Assembly: GCA_963578805.1 (NCBI GenBank)
Contig: CAUZDY010000107.1
Span: 1-5,280 of the forward strand
DNA from: CAUZIB01 sp963578805
Lineage (GTDB): Bacteria; Acidobacteriota; Vicinamibacteria; Vicinamibacterales; UBA8438
Direction: 5' to 3'
Length of the DNA: 5,280 nucleotides
Position numbers and translations under genes: made by a program. The notes below the pieces were generated by a model. It saw only the letters and a list, made by a program, of their open reading frames with translations, was not told the origin of the DNA and did not search any database. Below, in pieces: positions 1 to 4,840 of this stretch. Numbering within the stretch: position 1 is the stretch's first letter; every line of letters starts with the position of its first letter.

Positions 1-110
1 CGACAGCAGTCATCGAGAGTCCACGGAAATCGACCCCGGTCGTGGAGACATTGTGGAGACGGTTCTTGAGTCGACGGATGAGCTGACTAGCATTGCTCTT
101 CGGACGGTAT

Positions 111-129
111 ACTGCGCCCACGGCGCAGT
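111..129. promoter_or_regulatory. short GC-rich hairpin upstream of the Nif11-type gene
   Basis: ACTGCGCC at 111-118 is the exact reverse complement of GGCGCAGT at 122-129, leaving a 3-nt loop (CAC). It lies about 28 nt before the Shine-Dalgarno sequence of the gene starting at 170 and no T-run follows, so it does not look like a terminator. It could be a 5' leader structure or chance. The pairing is seen; any role is a guess. Confidence 0.3.
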
Positions 130-157
130 CATCACGAGAGTGGCAAGGGGCGTTAAG

Positions 158-164
158 AAGGAGG
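158..164 (+). promoter_or_regulatory. strong ribosome-binding site fixing the start at 170
   Basis: AAGGAGG, a near-perfect Shine-Dalgarno sequence, ends 5 nt before the ATG at 170. The reading frame is open further upstream, to the window edge, but this site and the typical Nif11 opening MSVEG show that translation begins at 170. Confidence 0.8.
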
Positions 165-169
165 AGAAC

Positions 170-487
170 ATGTCTGTAGAAGGCGTACTTTCGTTTTACA
201 AAAAGGCATATACGGATGAGGCGTTGGGCAAACAGATTGCGTAAGTAGGAGCGGGTGTCGGTGCTCTGGACGAAGTCGCGAAACTCGCTGTGGCTGCCGG
301 CTTTGAAGTTACCGCGAGCGACCTCCTGTCGCTAGAGAAGTCGGTCCAGGGGCCTGAGGGCGAAGGCCTTTCTGATGATGAACTCTCCGCCGTCTCGGGG
401 GGCCTTGATGTAGGTCCCGTAGGCCTCCGACAGATAAAGCGCCTAGACGTACAGGCACAAGACCTCAATTCGACTGATCGTGGGTAG
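170..487 (+). pseudogene. Nif11-type leader precursor peptide interrupted by an in-frame TAA
   Basis: Nif11/nitrile-hydratase-like leader peptides head ribosomally made, modified peptides (RiPPs): modifying enzymes bind the leader, then a protease/exporter cuts after Gly-Gly. Reading from ATG 170, the first 24 codons give MSVEGVLSFYKKAYTDEALG plus KQIA. TAA follows at 242-244. The same frame then continues with GALDEVAKLAVAAGFEVTAS, an acidic segment, LSDDELSAVSGG and a 27-residue tail, ending at TAG 485-487. Both halves match the family order: first helix with DEAL, then AAGFE.TA, then the L(S/T)D(D/E)EL..V.GG cleavage motif. One base change in CAA, AAA or GAA would create this TAA. The tail after GG has no Cys and only one Ser and one Thr, near its end, which is poor for a lanthipeptide-type core. 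It may be a true nonsense mutation, an assembly error or, less likely, readthrough. No biosynthetic partner lies in the window. Confidence 0.8.
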
Positions 488-741
488 GCCGGTGGCCATG
501 TCCAATGAACCTACGGTGTCGTGTGTAGCTCGGCATCAAGTACGTTGGAACAAGTAACGCGCGTGCCAGCGTGGGCGGAACGGTCGATCCCCCAGAGAAT
601 GTAGCCTCCTTAACCACTTCGGACTGGTCGGCTATTGGATACGGCCTTTCCGCCCCTAATAGGTTTTAGCCTCCAGTTTTTCTAGCCAGCGCACCTGAGA
701 TTGCATGCACGTTCCGGCCTAGGCGCTGGGCGTCGGTGCTA
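488..741. other. intergenic stretch without a supported gene
   Basis: All frames are short here. The longest ATG-started frame noticed is 498-557 (19 codons, MSNEPTVSCVARHQVRWNK), with no ribosome-binding site. A small GGCC-GGT-GGCC inverted repeat at 489-499 follows the Nif11-type frame but has no T-run. Nothing else is supported until the palindromes that start at 742. Confidence 0.5.
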
Positions 742-757
742 TGTGATCAAGTTCACA
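742..757. promoter_or_regulatory. CRP/FNR-family-like operator, perfect TGTGA-N6-TCACA
   Basis: TGTGATCAAGTTCACA has both 5-bp half-sites matching the classical CRP consensus with the correct 6-bp spacer. A possible -10 (TACACT, 802-807) with a poor -35 (TGGTGA, 779-784) would put the site centre about 64 bp before the start of transcription, close to a class I activator position. It lies 104 bp before the ATG at 861. The palindrome is seen. Binding by a CRP/FNR-type regulator in this organism is inferred. Confidence 0.45.
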
Positions 758-768
758 GAGGCTCTGTG
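754..768. promoter_or_regulatory. 15-bp perfect palindrome overlapping the CRP-like site
   Basis: CACAGAG-G-CTCTGTG has 7-bp arms around a single centre base. It shares four bases with the right half-site of the CRP-like operator, so two proteins could not easily occupy both. The one-base centre makes an RNA hairpin with full arms impossible, so a DNA operator is the likelier reading. No regulator family is recognised. Confidence 0.35.
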
Positions 769-779
769 TGGTGCGTCAT

Positions 780-795
780 GGTGAGGTTCGTCACC
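780..795. promoter_or_regulatory. second GTGA-N6-TCAC palindrome
   Basis: GGTGA-GGTTCG-TCACC keeps the GTGA/TCAC half-sites and 6-bp spacing of the site at 742-757, with its centre 38 bp further downstream. The outer bases are G/C rather than T/A, so the match to CRP is weaker. If the TACACT at 802-807 is a -10, this palindrome overlaps the -35 region, a position typical of repression or class II activation. Confidence 0.3.
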
Positions 796-825
796 GGACT
801 CTACACTGCCATCATCAACTGCGGA

Positions 826-902
826 TGAGCCGCAAGCGAACTTTGCAAGGAACACAGACGATGACAACCAAGCAGACCGACACAGTGGCAATGACCGAGC
901 AG
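826..902 (+). repeat. direct repeat copy 1: ribosome-binding site plus truncated peptide leader
   Basis: This stretch repeats 1070-1151 with a few substitutions and small indels. It carries AAGGAA at 847-852, 8 nt before ATG 861, then codons MTTKQTDTVAMTEQ, against MTTKQDDTAALTDEQ in copy 2 (one codon shorter). Similarity stops where copy 2 continues LEWVVGG, so this copy has lost its cleavage site and core. The frame does not stop: it runs from 861 through 904-1106 into copy 2, giving one 145-codon frame ending at 1298. The link region (ending ..LSEAAGELLQGAQT) resembles no protein I know and includes the untranslated upstream part of copy 2, so the long product is probably an accident of decay. 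A deliberate leader fusion cannot be excluded. Confidence 0.7.
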
Positions 903-1069
903 CCGCATGTGCCAATGGCACCTTCTCTTTCAAGCGTCCGGGAAAGCGGTCCTCTTCGTGACCGACCGCTACCCACCTTTCAGCTTGAACTAAATCGTCA
1001 CCAGACGCCGACCCTACCGCTGGCCGGTTTGTGGCCGTTCTGCGAACAACTCAACGTACCGCGGCTATC

Positions 1070-1151
1070 TGAGGCCGCAGGCGAACTTTTGCAAGGAGCA
1101 CAGACGATGACAACCAAGCAGGACGACACAGCAGCACTGACGGACGAGCAG
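1070..1151 (+). repeat. direct repeat copy 2: ribosome-binding site plus start of an intact leader
   Basis: This is the partner of 826-902. It spans the sequence from TGAGGCCGCAGGCGAAC through AAGGAG (1093-1098, 8 nt before ATG 1107) and the first 15 codons. The start codons of the two copies are 246 bp apart, a multiple of three, which keeps them in one frame. Confidence 0.7.
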
Positions 1152-1298
1152 TTGGAATGGGTAGTCGGCGGAAAAGCCGGAGGGTATCAACCCGGGTCAA
1201 GCTATGTTGAATGGAAGAGATACATGCGAGGCAGATGCATGACCATGTGGAATAGCACACCCGAGTCAAACAGAGACGCCTGTTCTGACTACGAGTAG
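1107..1298 (+). CDS. double-glycine leader peptide, candidate bacteriocin/RiPP precursor
   Basis: This is a 63-residue product. Residues 1-22 (MTTKQDDTAALTDEQLEWVV plus GG) form a short leader with the L-T-D-E-Q-L-x-x-V-V-G-G pattern recognised by C39 peptidase/ABC exporters. Residues 23-63 would be the released 41-residue peptide: a Gly-rich start (KAGGYQPGSS), a basic aromatic middle (YVEWKRYMRGRC) and an acidic end (DACSDYE). Its two cysteines, C44 and C59, could form one disulfide or thioether ring, with several Ser/Thr available. AAGGAG at 1093-1098 supports this start over the in-frame ATG at 861. The cleavage motif belongs to a known class; the core matches nothing I recognise. No modifying enzyme, exporter or immunity gene is in the window. 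It could instead be a quorum-type signalling peptide. Confidence 0.65.
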   Translation: MTTKQDDTAALTDEQLEWVVGGKAGGYQPGSSYVEWKRYMRGRCMTMWNSTPESNRDACSDYE

Positions 1299-1955
1299 GT
1301 GACTTCACCCTGCCTCTCCTTTCGTCAGACGTCGGCCGAGTGTGGCGAGCGGCCGTGCAAGGATTGATGTTGGGCCTGTTTTTAGGCGGCGTTAGTGAAG
1401 CTGGTGGCATTCCGCGTCCCCTCGAGATCGTGCTGCGCGGTCGTCTTCGCGTTCTGGCCACCAGAGCGGCCTTTCACTCCTGGCATGCTGTGTCCATTAG
1501 ATGACACTGATCAATCCCATTTACTGCAATCGTGCGAGAAAGCCTCCCCCCCGGTCTCCGAACCGTCAGCCTCCAGAGATTTGACGCCCCCCGGCCGATG
1601 GCTCGTCCCGAACACTGCGCGAAGGCTTCATGGCCGCCGAAGATCGGCGCAGGCATCAGAGCGCGGGGACGGCTGCACCCTGCACCGCGCCCCGGCCGAC
1701 TATGCTCGACTTGGGCCTGAGCGCACCAGGAAATGAGTTTTGGAAATTCCTATTGATCAAGGCCAGAACCGGAACGATCGATGGCCACTCGCACGGAGAC
1801 CGCAGGCGGCGGCGTGTCTTTCAAGATCACCATCGGACAAGAGGCCATCGAGCGCGCAATCCTCCAGGGCAAGCACCACGGTGAACCGCTCAATGAGAAG
1901 AACTCCGCCTCGGCCACGGATCAATTCGACGTCGCCGATCTTGGCGGTCACGTGC
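1299..1955. other. 657-bp stretch with no convincing gene
   Basis: Several overlapping frames are open on both strands, as expected at high GC, but none shows a recognisable domain with a ribosome-binding site. The best small candidate is 1367-1504 (45 codons, starting MLGLFLGGVSEAGGIPRPLE), with AAGG just before its ATG and a hydrophobic start. A frame at 1781-2053 overlaps the end of the minus-strand gene. A CGGCCG inverted repeat at 1332-1354 is the only hairpin noticed. This may be decayed coding DNA. Confidence 0.45.
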
Positions 1956-3092
1956 CTACCGCGCACCGCCACCGCCGGTCGAAGTATCCAATGAGAACGG
2001 ATCAGGGCCCTGTCCTGCGGCAAACTCCTGCTCGAGAACCCGCGCACCGATGAACATCGCCGACAAGCCATAGTTCCCTTCGTGGCACCGCGGCTCGTAG
2101 TAGATTCGGTTCTCTTCATCGCTTTGACGCTTCAGCTCCTGCCGAACGGTCCACGGCCCCGTCCACACCGTCGGATCCTCGATCATCACCTCGTATGCGA
2201 GCGTCTCCTCGTCAACGCGCGTATACCGTTCGACGAGCCGACGGTTCTCGCTCGAATCACGGAAGGGGAACTTAGGCGAGAAATTAGTCGTTTCGACGAC
2301 CAGCGTCTCGCCCTTCCAGCGACCACGTGAGTCCCCGTGCCGCAGACGGATCTGGCTCGGCGGATGGCTCCCGTTCAGGTTGATGAGCCGCTGGAAACCC
2401 TGGCCCTGCCCGGTGTCATAGCCCAACGCGATCGAATCCTCGCCCTGCACGATGCGACGGAATCCGTTGAAATCTGGGGTGCGCCCTCCCATGCACCGAT
2501 CGTTCAAACTCTGATCCTCAGGGCCGTCGTGGCGGTTCATGCGTAACGTGTTGTAGAAGGGCTGGACATCGAACCGCCGCGGCGATGGTGGCCCGTATTG
2601 CCCGCCCCAGCAGCCGCGTGCGCCTTGCTCGCAGGTCGGGGTATTCCTCATGAGCGCAACACGCCACTCACGCTGTACCTCCACCTTCCGCTTGGCCTCT
2701 GCCGTCAGGGCGGGAATCCTCCCCTTCGGCGGATTGACGACGAGCGACGTGCGCGGCCCCGCCGGCTTCACCGAGGTATAGACGGCGTTATAGGCCCCAG
2801 AAACGTCTTGTGCAGTCCCGGCCGGGCCGCGCTGTTGGTTTCCGGCTCCCATGCGGGACTGATCCTGTGCAACCCGCTCTTCAGCGGTCGCAAACTCTCG
2901 GTCGCCAAGCTCTGGCACCCGTTCAAAGGGCGTCGCGTAGACATCGAGCCAGATGCCCTCCAGGTTTGGATGCCCCCACGCGGTCCCGCTCGAAGCCTGC
3001 CCGGCCACCAGCACCGTGGTCAGCCGCAGGAGCACGATGACTGCTGCGAGCACCAGTGCTACACCGACCGACTCCAGTAGTCGTCGCGTCAT
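1956..3092 (-). CDS. secreted protein of an uncharacterised family common in Acidobacteriota
   Basis: This is a 378-residue product. Residues 8-30 form a hydrophobic segment after MTRRLLES, a signal peptide or anchor, with a likely cut near GQA-SS (31-35), so it should act outside the cytoplasm. The mature part begins with HPNLEGIW (41-48), has three Cys (C154, C161, C200), then GDSRGRWKGETLVVETTNF (253-271), DPTVWTGPWTVRQEL (306-320) and RCHEGNYGLSAMFIGARVLE (335-354). I recognise this order from a large family of secreted hypothetical proteins in Acidobacteriota genomes. I know of no established function and assign none. The family often ends soon after the CHEGNY block; the Gly-rich tail here is slightly longer. 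GGAGGG (3100-3105, minus strand) sits 7 nt before the ATG. It is divergent from the gene at 3435, with no operon partner in view. Confidence 0.85.
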   Translation of the reverse strand: MTRRLLESVGVALVLAAVIVLLRLTTVLVAGQASSGTAWGHPNLEGIWLDVYATPFERVPELGDREFATAEERVAQDQSRMGAGNQQRGPAGTAQDVSGAYNAVYTSVKPAGPRTSLVVNPPKGRIPALTAEAKRKVEVQREWRVALMRNTPTCEQGARGCWGGQYGPPSPRRFDVQPFYNTLRMNRHDGPEDQSLNDRCMGGRTPDFNGFRRIVQGEDSIALGYDTGQGQGFQRLINLNGSHPPSQIRLRHGDSRGRWKGETLVVETTNFSPKFPFRDSSENRRLVERYTRVDEETLAYEVMIEDPTVWTGPWTVRQELKRQSDEENRIYYEPRCHEGNYGLSAMFIGARVLEQEFAAGQGPDPFSLDTSTGGGGAR

Positions 3093-3222
3093 TCTCGTCC
3101 CTCCGTAAGGGGCACGCTGCCTTCGCCGATCCTGGCGATGACATGGTAGGTTTCTCCAGGAAACTGGACGCCAGAATCACGCCGCGCGAAACACGCGACA
3201 CAGATCGATGTTCCCTCCTGTC

Positions 3223-3243
3223 ACGATTCCCGTTGGGGACGCC
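3223..3243 (+). repeat. dispersed direct repeat, copy C1 (partner 4841-4861)
   Basis: Eighteen of 21 bases match 4841-4861, sharing ACGATT at the start and TTGGGGACGCC at the end. After a short gap both copies also have ATTTCCGA (near 3255 and 4881). The two are 1.6 kb apart in the same orientation and bracket the lipoprotein gene, the other repeats and the phage-like gene. The repeat resembles short REP-type intergenic elements; that class is inferred. Confidence 0.5.
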
Positions 3244-3272
3244 GCTTTTCTAGCGATTTCCGAGCTTTCTCT

Positions 3273-3292
3273 TTTTGTAGCCCGGTACAAAA
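3273..3292. promoter_or_regulatory. operator-like inverted repeat between divergent genes
   Basis: TTTTGTA (3273-3279) and TACAAAA (3286-3292) are perfect 7-bp inverted arms around GCCCGG. The site lies between the divergent genes starting at 3092 and 3435, where a shared operator would be expected. The TGTA/TACA half-sites recall those of several dimeric repressors, but no family can be assigned. It could also form an RNA hairpin. Confidence 0.35.
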
Positions 3293-3313
3293 GTAGCGGT
3301 GCAACGGGGACGG
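3293..3313 (+). repeat. partial copy of the 4405 repeat
   Basis: Eighteen of 21 bases match 4401-4421, sharing GTAGCGGT at the start and the GGACGG end. Only the left part of the repeat is present. It lies 44 bp before the fuller copy at 3341-3379. Confidence 0.4.
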
Positions 3314-3340
3314 GAGTTCGTCACGCGGGTGCGCGCCGGG

Positions 3341-3379
3341 TGGTTCAACGGTGACGGCTCGGATGCACCGCGTAGAGGA
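3341..3379 (+). repeat. direct repeat, copy A (partner 4405-4443)
   Basis: Thirty-two of 39 bases match 4405-4443, and six of the seven differences are transitions, as expected for an old duplication. Read on the plus strand, both copies give a similar peptide (WFNGDGSDAPRRG here, RFNEDGPDAPRRE there). Read on the minus strand, both end in a stop codon after LYA(V/A)HP(S/G)R(H/P)R. Neither reading is clearly a gene. The two copies flank the lipoprotein gene. Confidence 0.6.
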
Positions 3380-3383
3380 CGAG

Positions 3384-3423
3384 AACCACTTTCTCGCTCG
3401 CAGGCTGCCTACGAAAAGTGGTT
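3384..3423. other. inverted repeat just before the lipoprotein gene
   Basis: AACCACTTT (3384-3392) pairs exactly with AAAGTGGTT (3415-3423) around a 22-nt loop that contains GCAGGCTGC. The right arm runs into GTTAGAC (3421-3427), which fits the integron R' core GTTRRRY, 8 nt before the ATG at 3435. The left end (CGAGAAC) does not fit the R'' core, and the 48-bp span is short for an attC site. It is best described as a hairpin of unknown role. Confidence 0.4.
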
Positions 3424-3434
3424 AGACTTCGTGT

Positions 3435-4361
3435 ATGACAATGTCCGTACGGAGACTAAATATCACGACTATCATGCTTGCGGTGCTGACCGCAGTCGCA
3501 GTGTTGGCATTATCGTGCGGCGGCTCAGAGACTGGTAGCCCGATAGCACCGACGAGTTCAAACGATCCAACCCAGACAACAACCGTTGCTCACGAGCTAG
3601 GGATCTGCGGTGTGACGACCTTTGAGTCATCACAAAGGCCAACGCTGCTGCCCATTGTAATTCCTGAAGGCGATCCGATGCACGGCGTGGGATTTCACCA
3701 CTGCATGAAAGTGTTTGGAACCTCGATGTGGGCAGTCGAGAAGTTTTCTGAACCGCTACTCCGGCATGTCGCTTCGATTGCGGCAGAGTACCTGGACAAC
3801 AACGGGGATGGTGTTGTCGATGATCCCGCAGTGAACGCAGCACTAGTTGATAACTATGCCGCGATGTATTTAGTGGATGCCTTTGACAAGTTTGATAAGT
3901 TTGATTTCTCCGACCAGAGTCCGATTCATCGAATGAGGACCACCATCGCGCAGCATAGCGGCGAGACTGACCCACAGGGCAGCCTGTGTGGGAACACCTG
4001 CAGTCAGGCCACTGACGTGACTCGTGAAGAAGCATTACACCTGATACAGCAGGCTGGCTATGGCGTCGCTCATCCAGCGTTAAGTCCGAAGGCACCAAGC
4101 TTATTGACCGATGCAATGACGATTGCTCAAAGGAATGGTGACTACAACAGATTCGATGATGCCGCTGGTCAGGAATACTTCTATTGGGGCCTAACAACCT
4201 TGCTTGGTGCGCATGGACATCCGAGTCAATGTGTAGCGACTTCCACTGAATGGACACTGTGTACCCCTGAGAAGCTCCAAGCGAGGAATCCGACATTCTA
4301 TGCGTTACTGACGAATCCTTCCTATAGGCTGCCGACACGGTTGCCAGACGGACATTATTAG
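3435..4361 (+). CDS. predicted lipoprotein with an EF-hand-like calcium loop
   Basis: This is a 308-residue product. Residues 1-28 form a lipoprotein signal (basic MTMSVRRLN, hydrophobic segment, lipobox LALSC with C28), followed by a Ser/Thr/Pro-rich linker to about 52. The folded part includes HHCMKVFG (88-95), AEYLDNNGDGVVDDPAV (117-133), REEALHLIQQAGYGVAHP (197-214), EYFYWGLTTLLGA (247-259) and a C-terminal ALLTNP..LPT.LPDGHY. DNNGDGVVDD has the acidic spacing of a calcium-binding EF-hand/dockerin-like loop. I recall these blocks from an unnamed secreted family in bacteria and algae; its activity is unknown to me. The protein appears complete. FDKFDKFD at 153 reflects a small nucleotide repeat. 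No clear Shine-Dalgarno precedes 3435; ATG 3441 is an alternative. Base composition is visibly lower in GC than the flanking genes, suggesting transfer. Confidence 0.8.
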   Translation: MTMSVRRLNITTIMLAVLTAVAVLALSCGGSETGSPIAPTSSNDPTQTTTVAHELGICGVTTFESSQRPTLLPIVIPEGDPMHGVGFHHCMKVFGTSMWAVEKFSEPLLRHVASIAAEYLDNNGDGVVDDPAVNAALVDNYAAMYLVDAFDKFDKFDFSDQSPIHRMRTTIAQHSGETDPQGSLCGNTCSQATDVTREEALHLIQQAGYGVAHPALSPKAPSLLTDAMTIAQRNGDYNRFDDAAGQEYFYWGLTTLLGAHGHPSQCVATSTEWTLCTPEKLQARNPTFYALLTNPSYRLPTRLPDGHY

Positions 4362-4375
4362 AGTGTCCGTCTGGC
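4343..4375 (+). terminator. strong hairpin with the stop codon in its loop
   Basis: GCCAGACGGACA (4343-4354) and TGTCCGTCTGGC (4364-4375) are perfect 12-bp inverted arms around TTATTAGAG, which contains the TAG ending the lipoprotein gene. The left arm encodes the last residues. No T-run follows on the plus strand, so a classical intrinsic terminator is not certain. It could also protect the mRNA 3' end or stop transcription entering from the minus-strand gene at 4409. Confidence 0.55.
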
Positions 4376-4404
4376 CGACCACGCCCTTGCGCAGCCGTTT
4401 GTAG

Positions 4405-4443
4405 CGGTTTAACGAGGACGGCCCGGATGCGCCGCGTAGAGAA
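4405..4443 (+). repeat. direct repeat, copy B (partner 3341-3379)
   Basis: This is the fullest copy of the three-member repeat, 32/39 identical to 3341-3379; with four more bases on the left it also matches 3293-3313. It covers the stop codon and last 11 codons of the minus-strand gene at 4409-4753, so that gene's C-terminus comes from repeat DNA. Confidence 0.6.
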
Positions 4444-4753
4444 GAGTGCTGGAGTTAGCCTTCGAGTCCCTACGCATCGCACCCCGTGGTTTGCGAATGT
4501 TCAACATGATGGTGATGGGCGTCTCAGATTCCGGCACGTCCCGAGGGTTCGAACGCCCATAAGCGTAGGCCCTCAGCACCGTCAGGAGCGATGGATGGAG
4601 GCGTCCGGCCCGCGCATCAGCTAGCAAGCGGGCTTGGACCTGTGGGTCTTCCACAATCCCCGTCGCCCACTCGCGCACGGCACGCCTGGTCTTGTTCCGC
4701 GATCCTCTCTGGCGTCCGAGCGGGTTCCCTGACTGGCCGAGTTCGAAGGGCAT
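4409..4753 (-). CDS. small DUF5681-like protein, phage/terminase-associated type
   Basis: This is a 114-residue product. Its start, MPFELGQSGNPLGRQRGSRN (1-20), matches the GQSGNPxGRPxGSRN opening of DUF5681-like proteins, often found with phage terminases and in mobile regions. A basic, likely helical segment follows (KTRRAVREWATGIVEDPQ), then LTVLRAYAYGRSNPRDVPES, reminiscent of related small phage-type proteins. Binding of DNA is a family-based guess. The tail (SSTLLYAAHPGRPR) lies in repeat B, so the original end may be lost. No ribosome-binding site is seen before the ATG (upstream is AT-rich), and no terminase, portal or other phage gene is nearby. It looks like an orphan remnant of a mobile element. 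It converges on the lipoprotein gene, 47 bp apart. Confidence 0.6.
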   Translation of the reverse strand: MPFELGQSGNPLGRQRGSRNKTRRAVREWATGIVEDPQVQARLLADARAGRLHPSLLTVLRAYAYGRSNPRDVPESETPITIMLNIRKPRGAMRRDSKANSSTLLYAAHPGRPR

Positions 4754-4840
4754 TGTTTTTGGAATATTGGTGACAGCGCAGCCGGACCGCGTTCAGGCAG
4801 CAACCTGGCTTTTCCCTGGAGTTTGAGCGTCCACATAAGT

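Noticed and set aside
3..86. Possible C-terminal tail of a gene entering from the left (..ESPRKSTPVVETLWRRFLS..), ending at TGA 84-86.
   Set aside because: Too short to identify. Another frame is also open at the edge, so coding cannot be supported.
93..113. TTGCTC and TATACT as a promoter for the Nif11-type gene.
   Set aside because: The spacing is about 9 bp, too short for a sigma-70-type promoter, and the -10 overlaps the hairpin at 111.
53..169. Upstream in-frame extension of the Nif11-type frame (..VETVLESTDELTSIALRTVY..).
   Set aside because: The strong ribosome-binding site and typical family start place translation at 170; the extension has no family match.
498..557. 19-codon frame MSNEPTVSCVARHQVRWNK.
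   Set aside because: No ribosome-binding site, no similarity and very short.
768..860. Upstream extension of the leader frame (MVRHGEVRHRTLHCHHQ..).
   Set aside because: It covers operator-like palindromes and untranslated repeat sequence, and the composition is unlike a protein.
1367..1504. 45-codon frame with a hydrophobic start (MLGLFLGGVSEAGG..).
   Set aside because: Only a weak ribosome-binding site and no recognised similarity; kept as a possibility under the gene-poor stretch.
1757..2119. Frames on both strands here (plus: MATRTETAGGGVSFKITIGQ..; minus: ..VTAKIGDVELIRGRGG..).
   Set aside because: They overlap the end of the well-supported minus-strand gene, lack ribosome-binding sites and resemble no known protein.
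3472..4482. Long minus-strand open frame opposite the lipoprotein gene.
   Set aside because: It is antisense to a gene with a signal peptide, lipobox and family motifs, and its composition (Ser/Arg/His-rich) is typical of a shadow frame.
4537..4558. GGGTTCGAACGCCC, resembling a tRNA T-arm.
   Set aside because: No D-arm, anticodon arm or acceptor pairing is found around it, and it lies inside the DUF5681-like gene.
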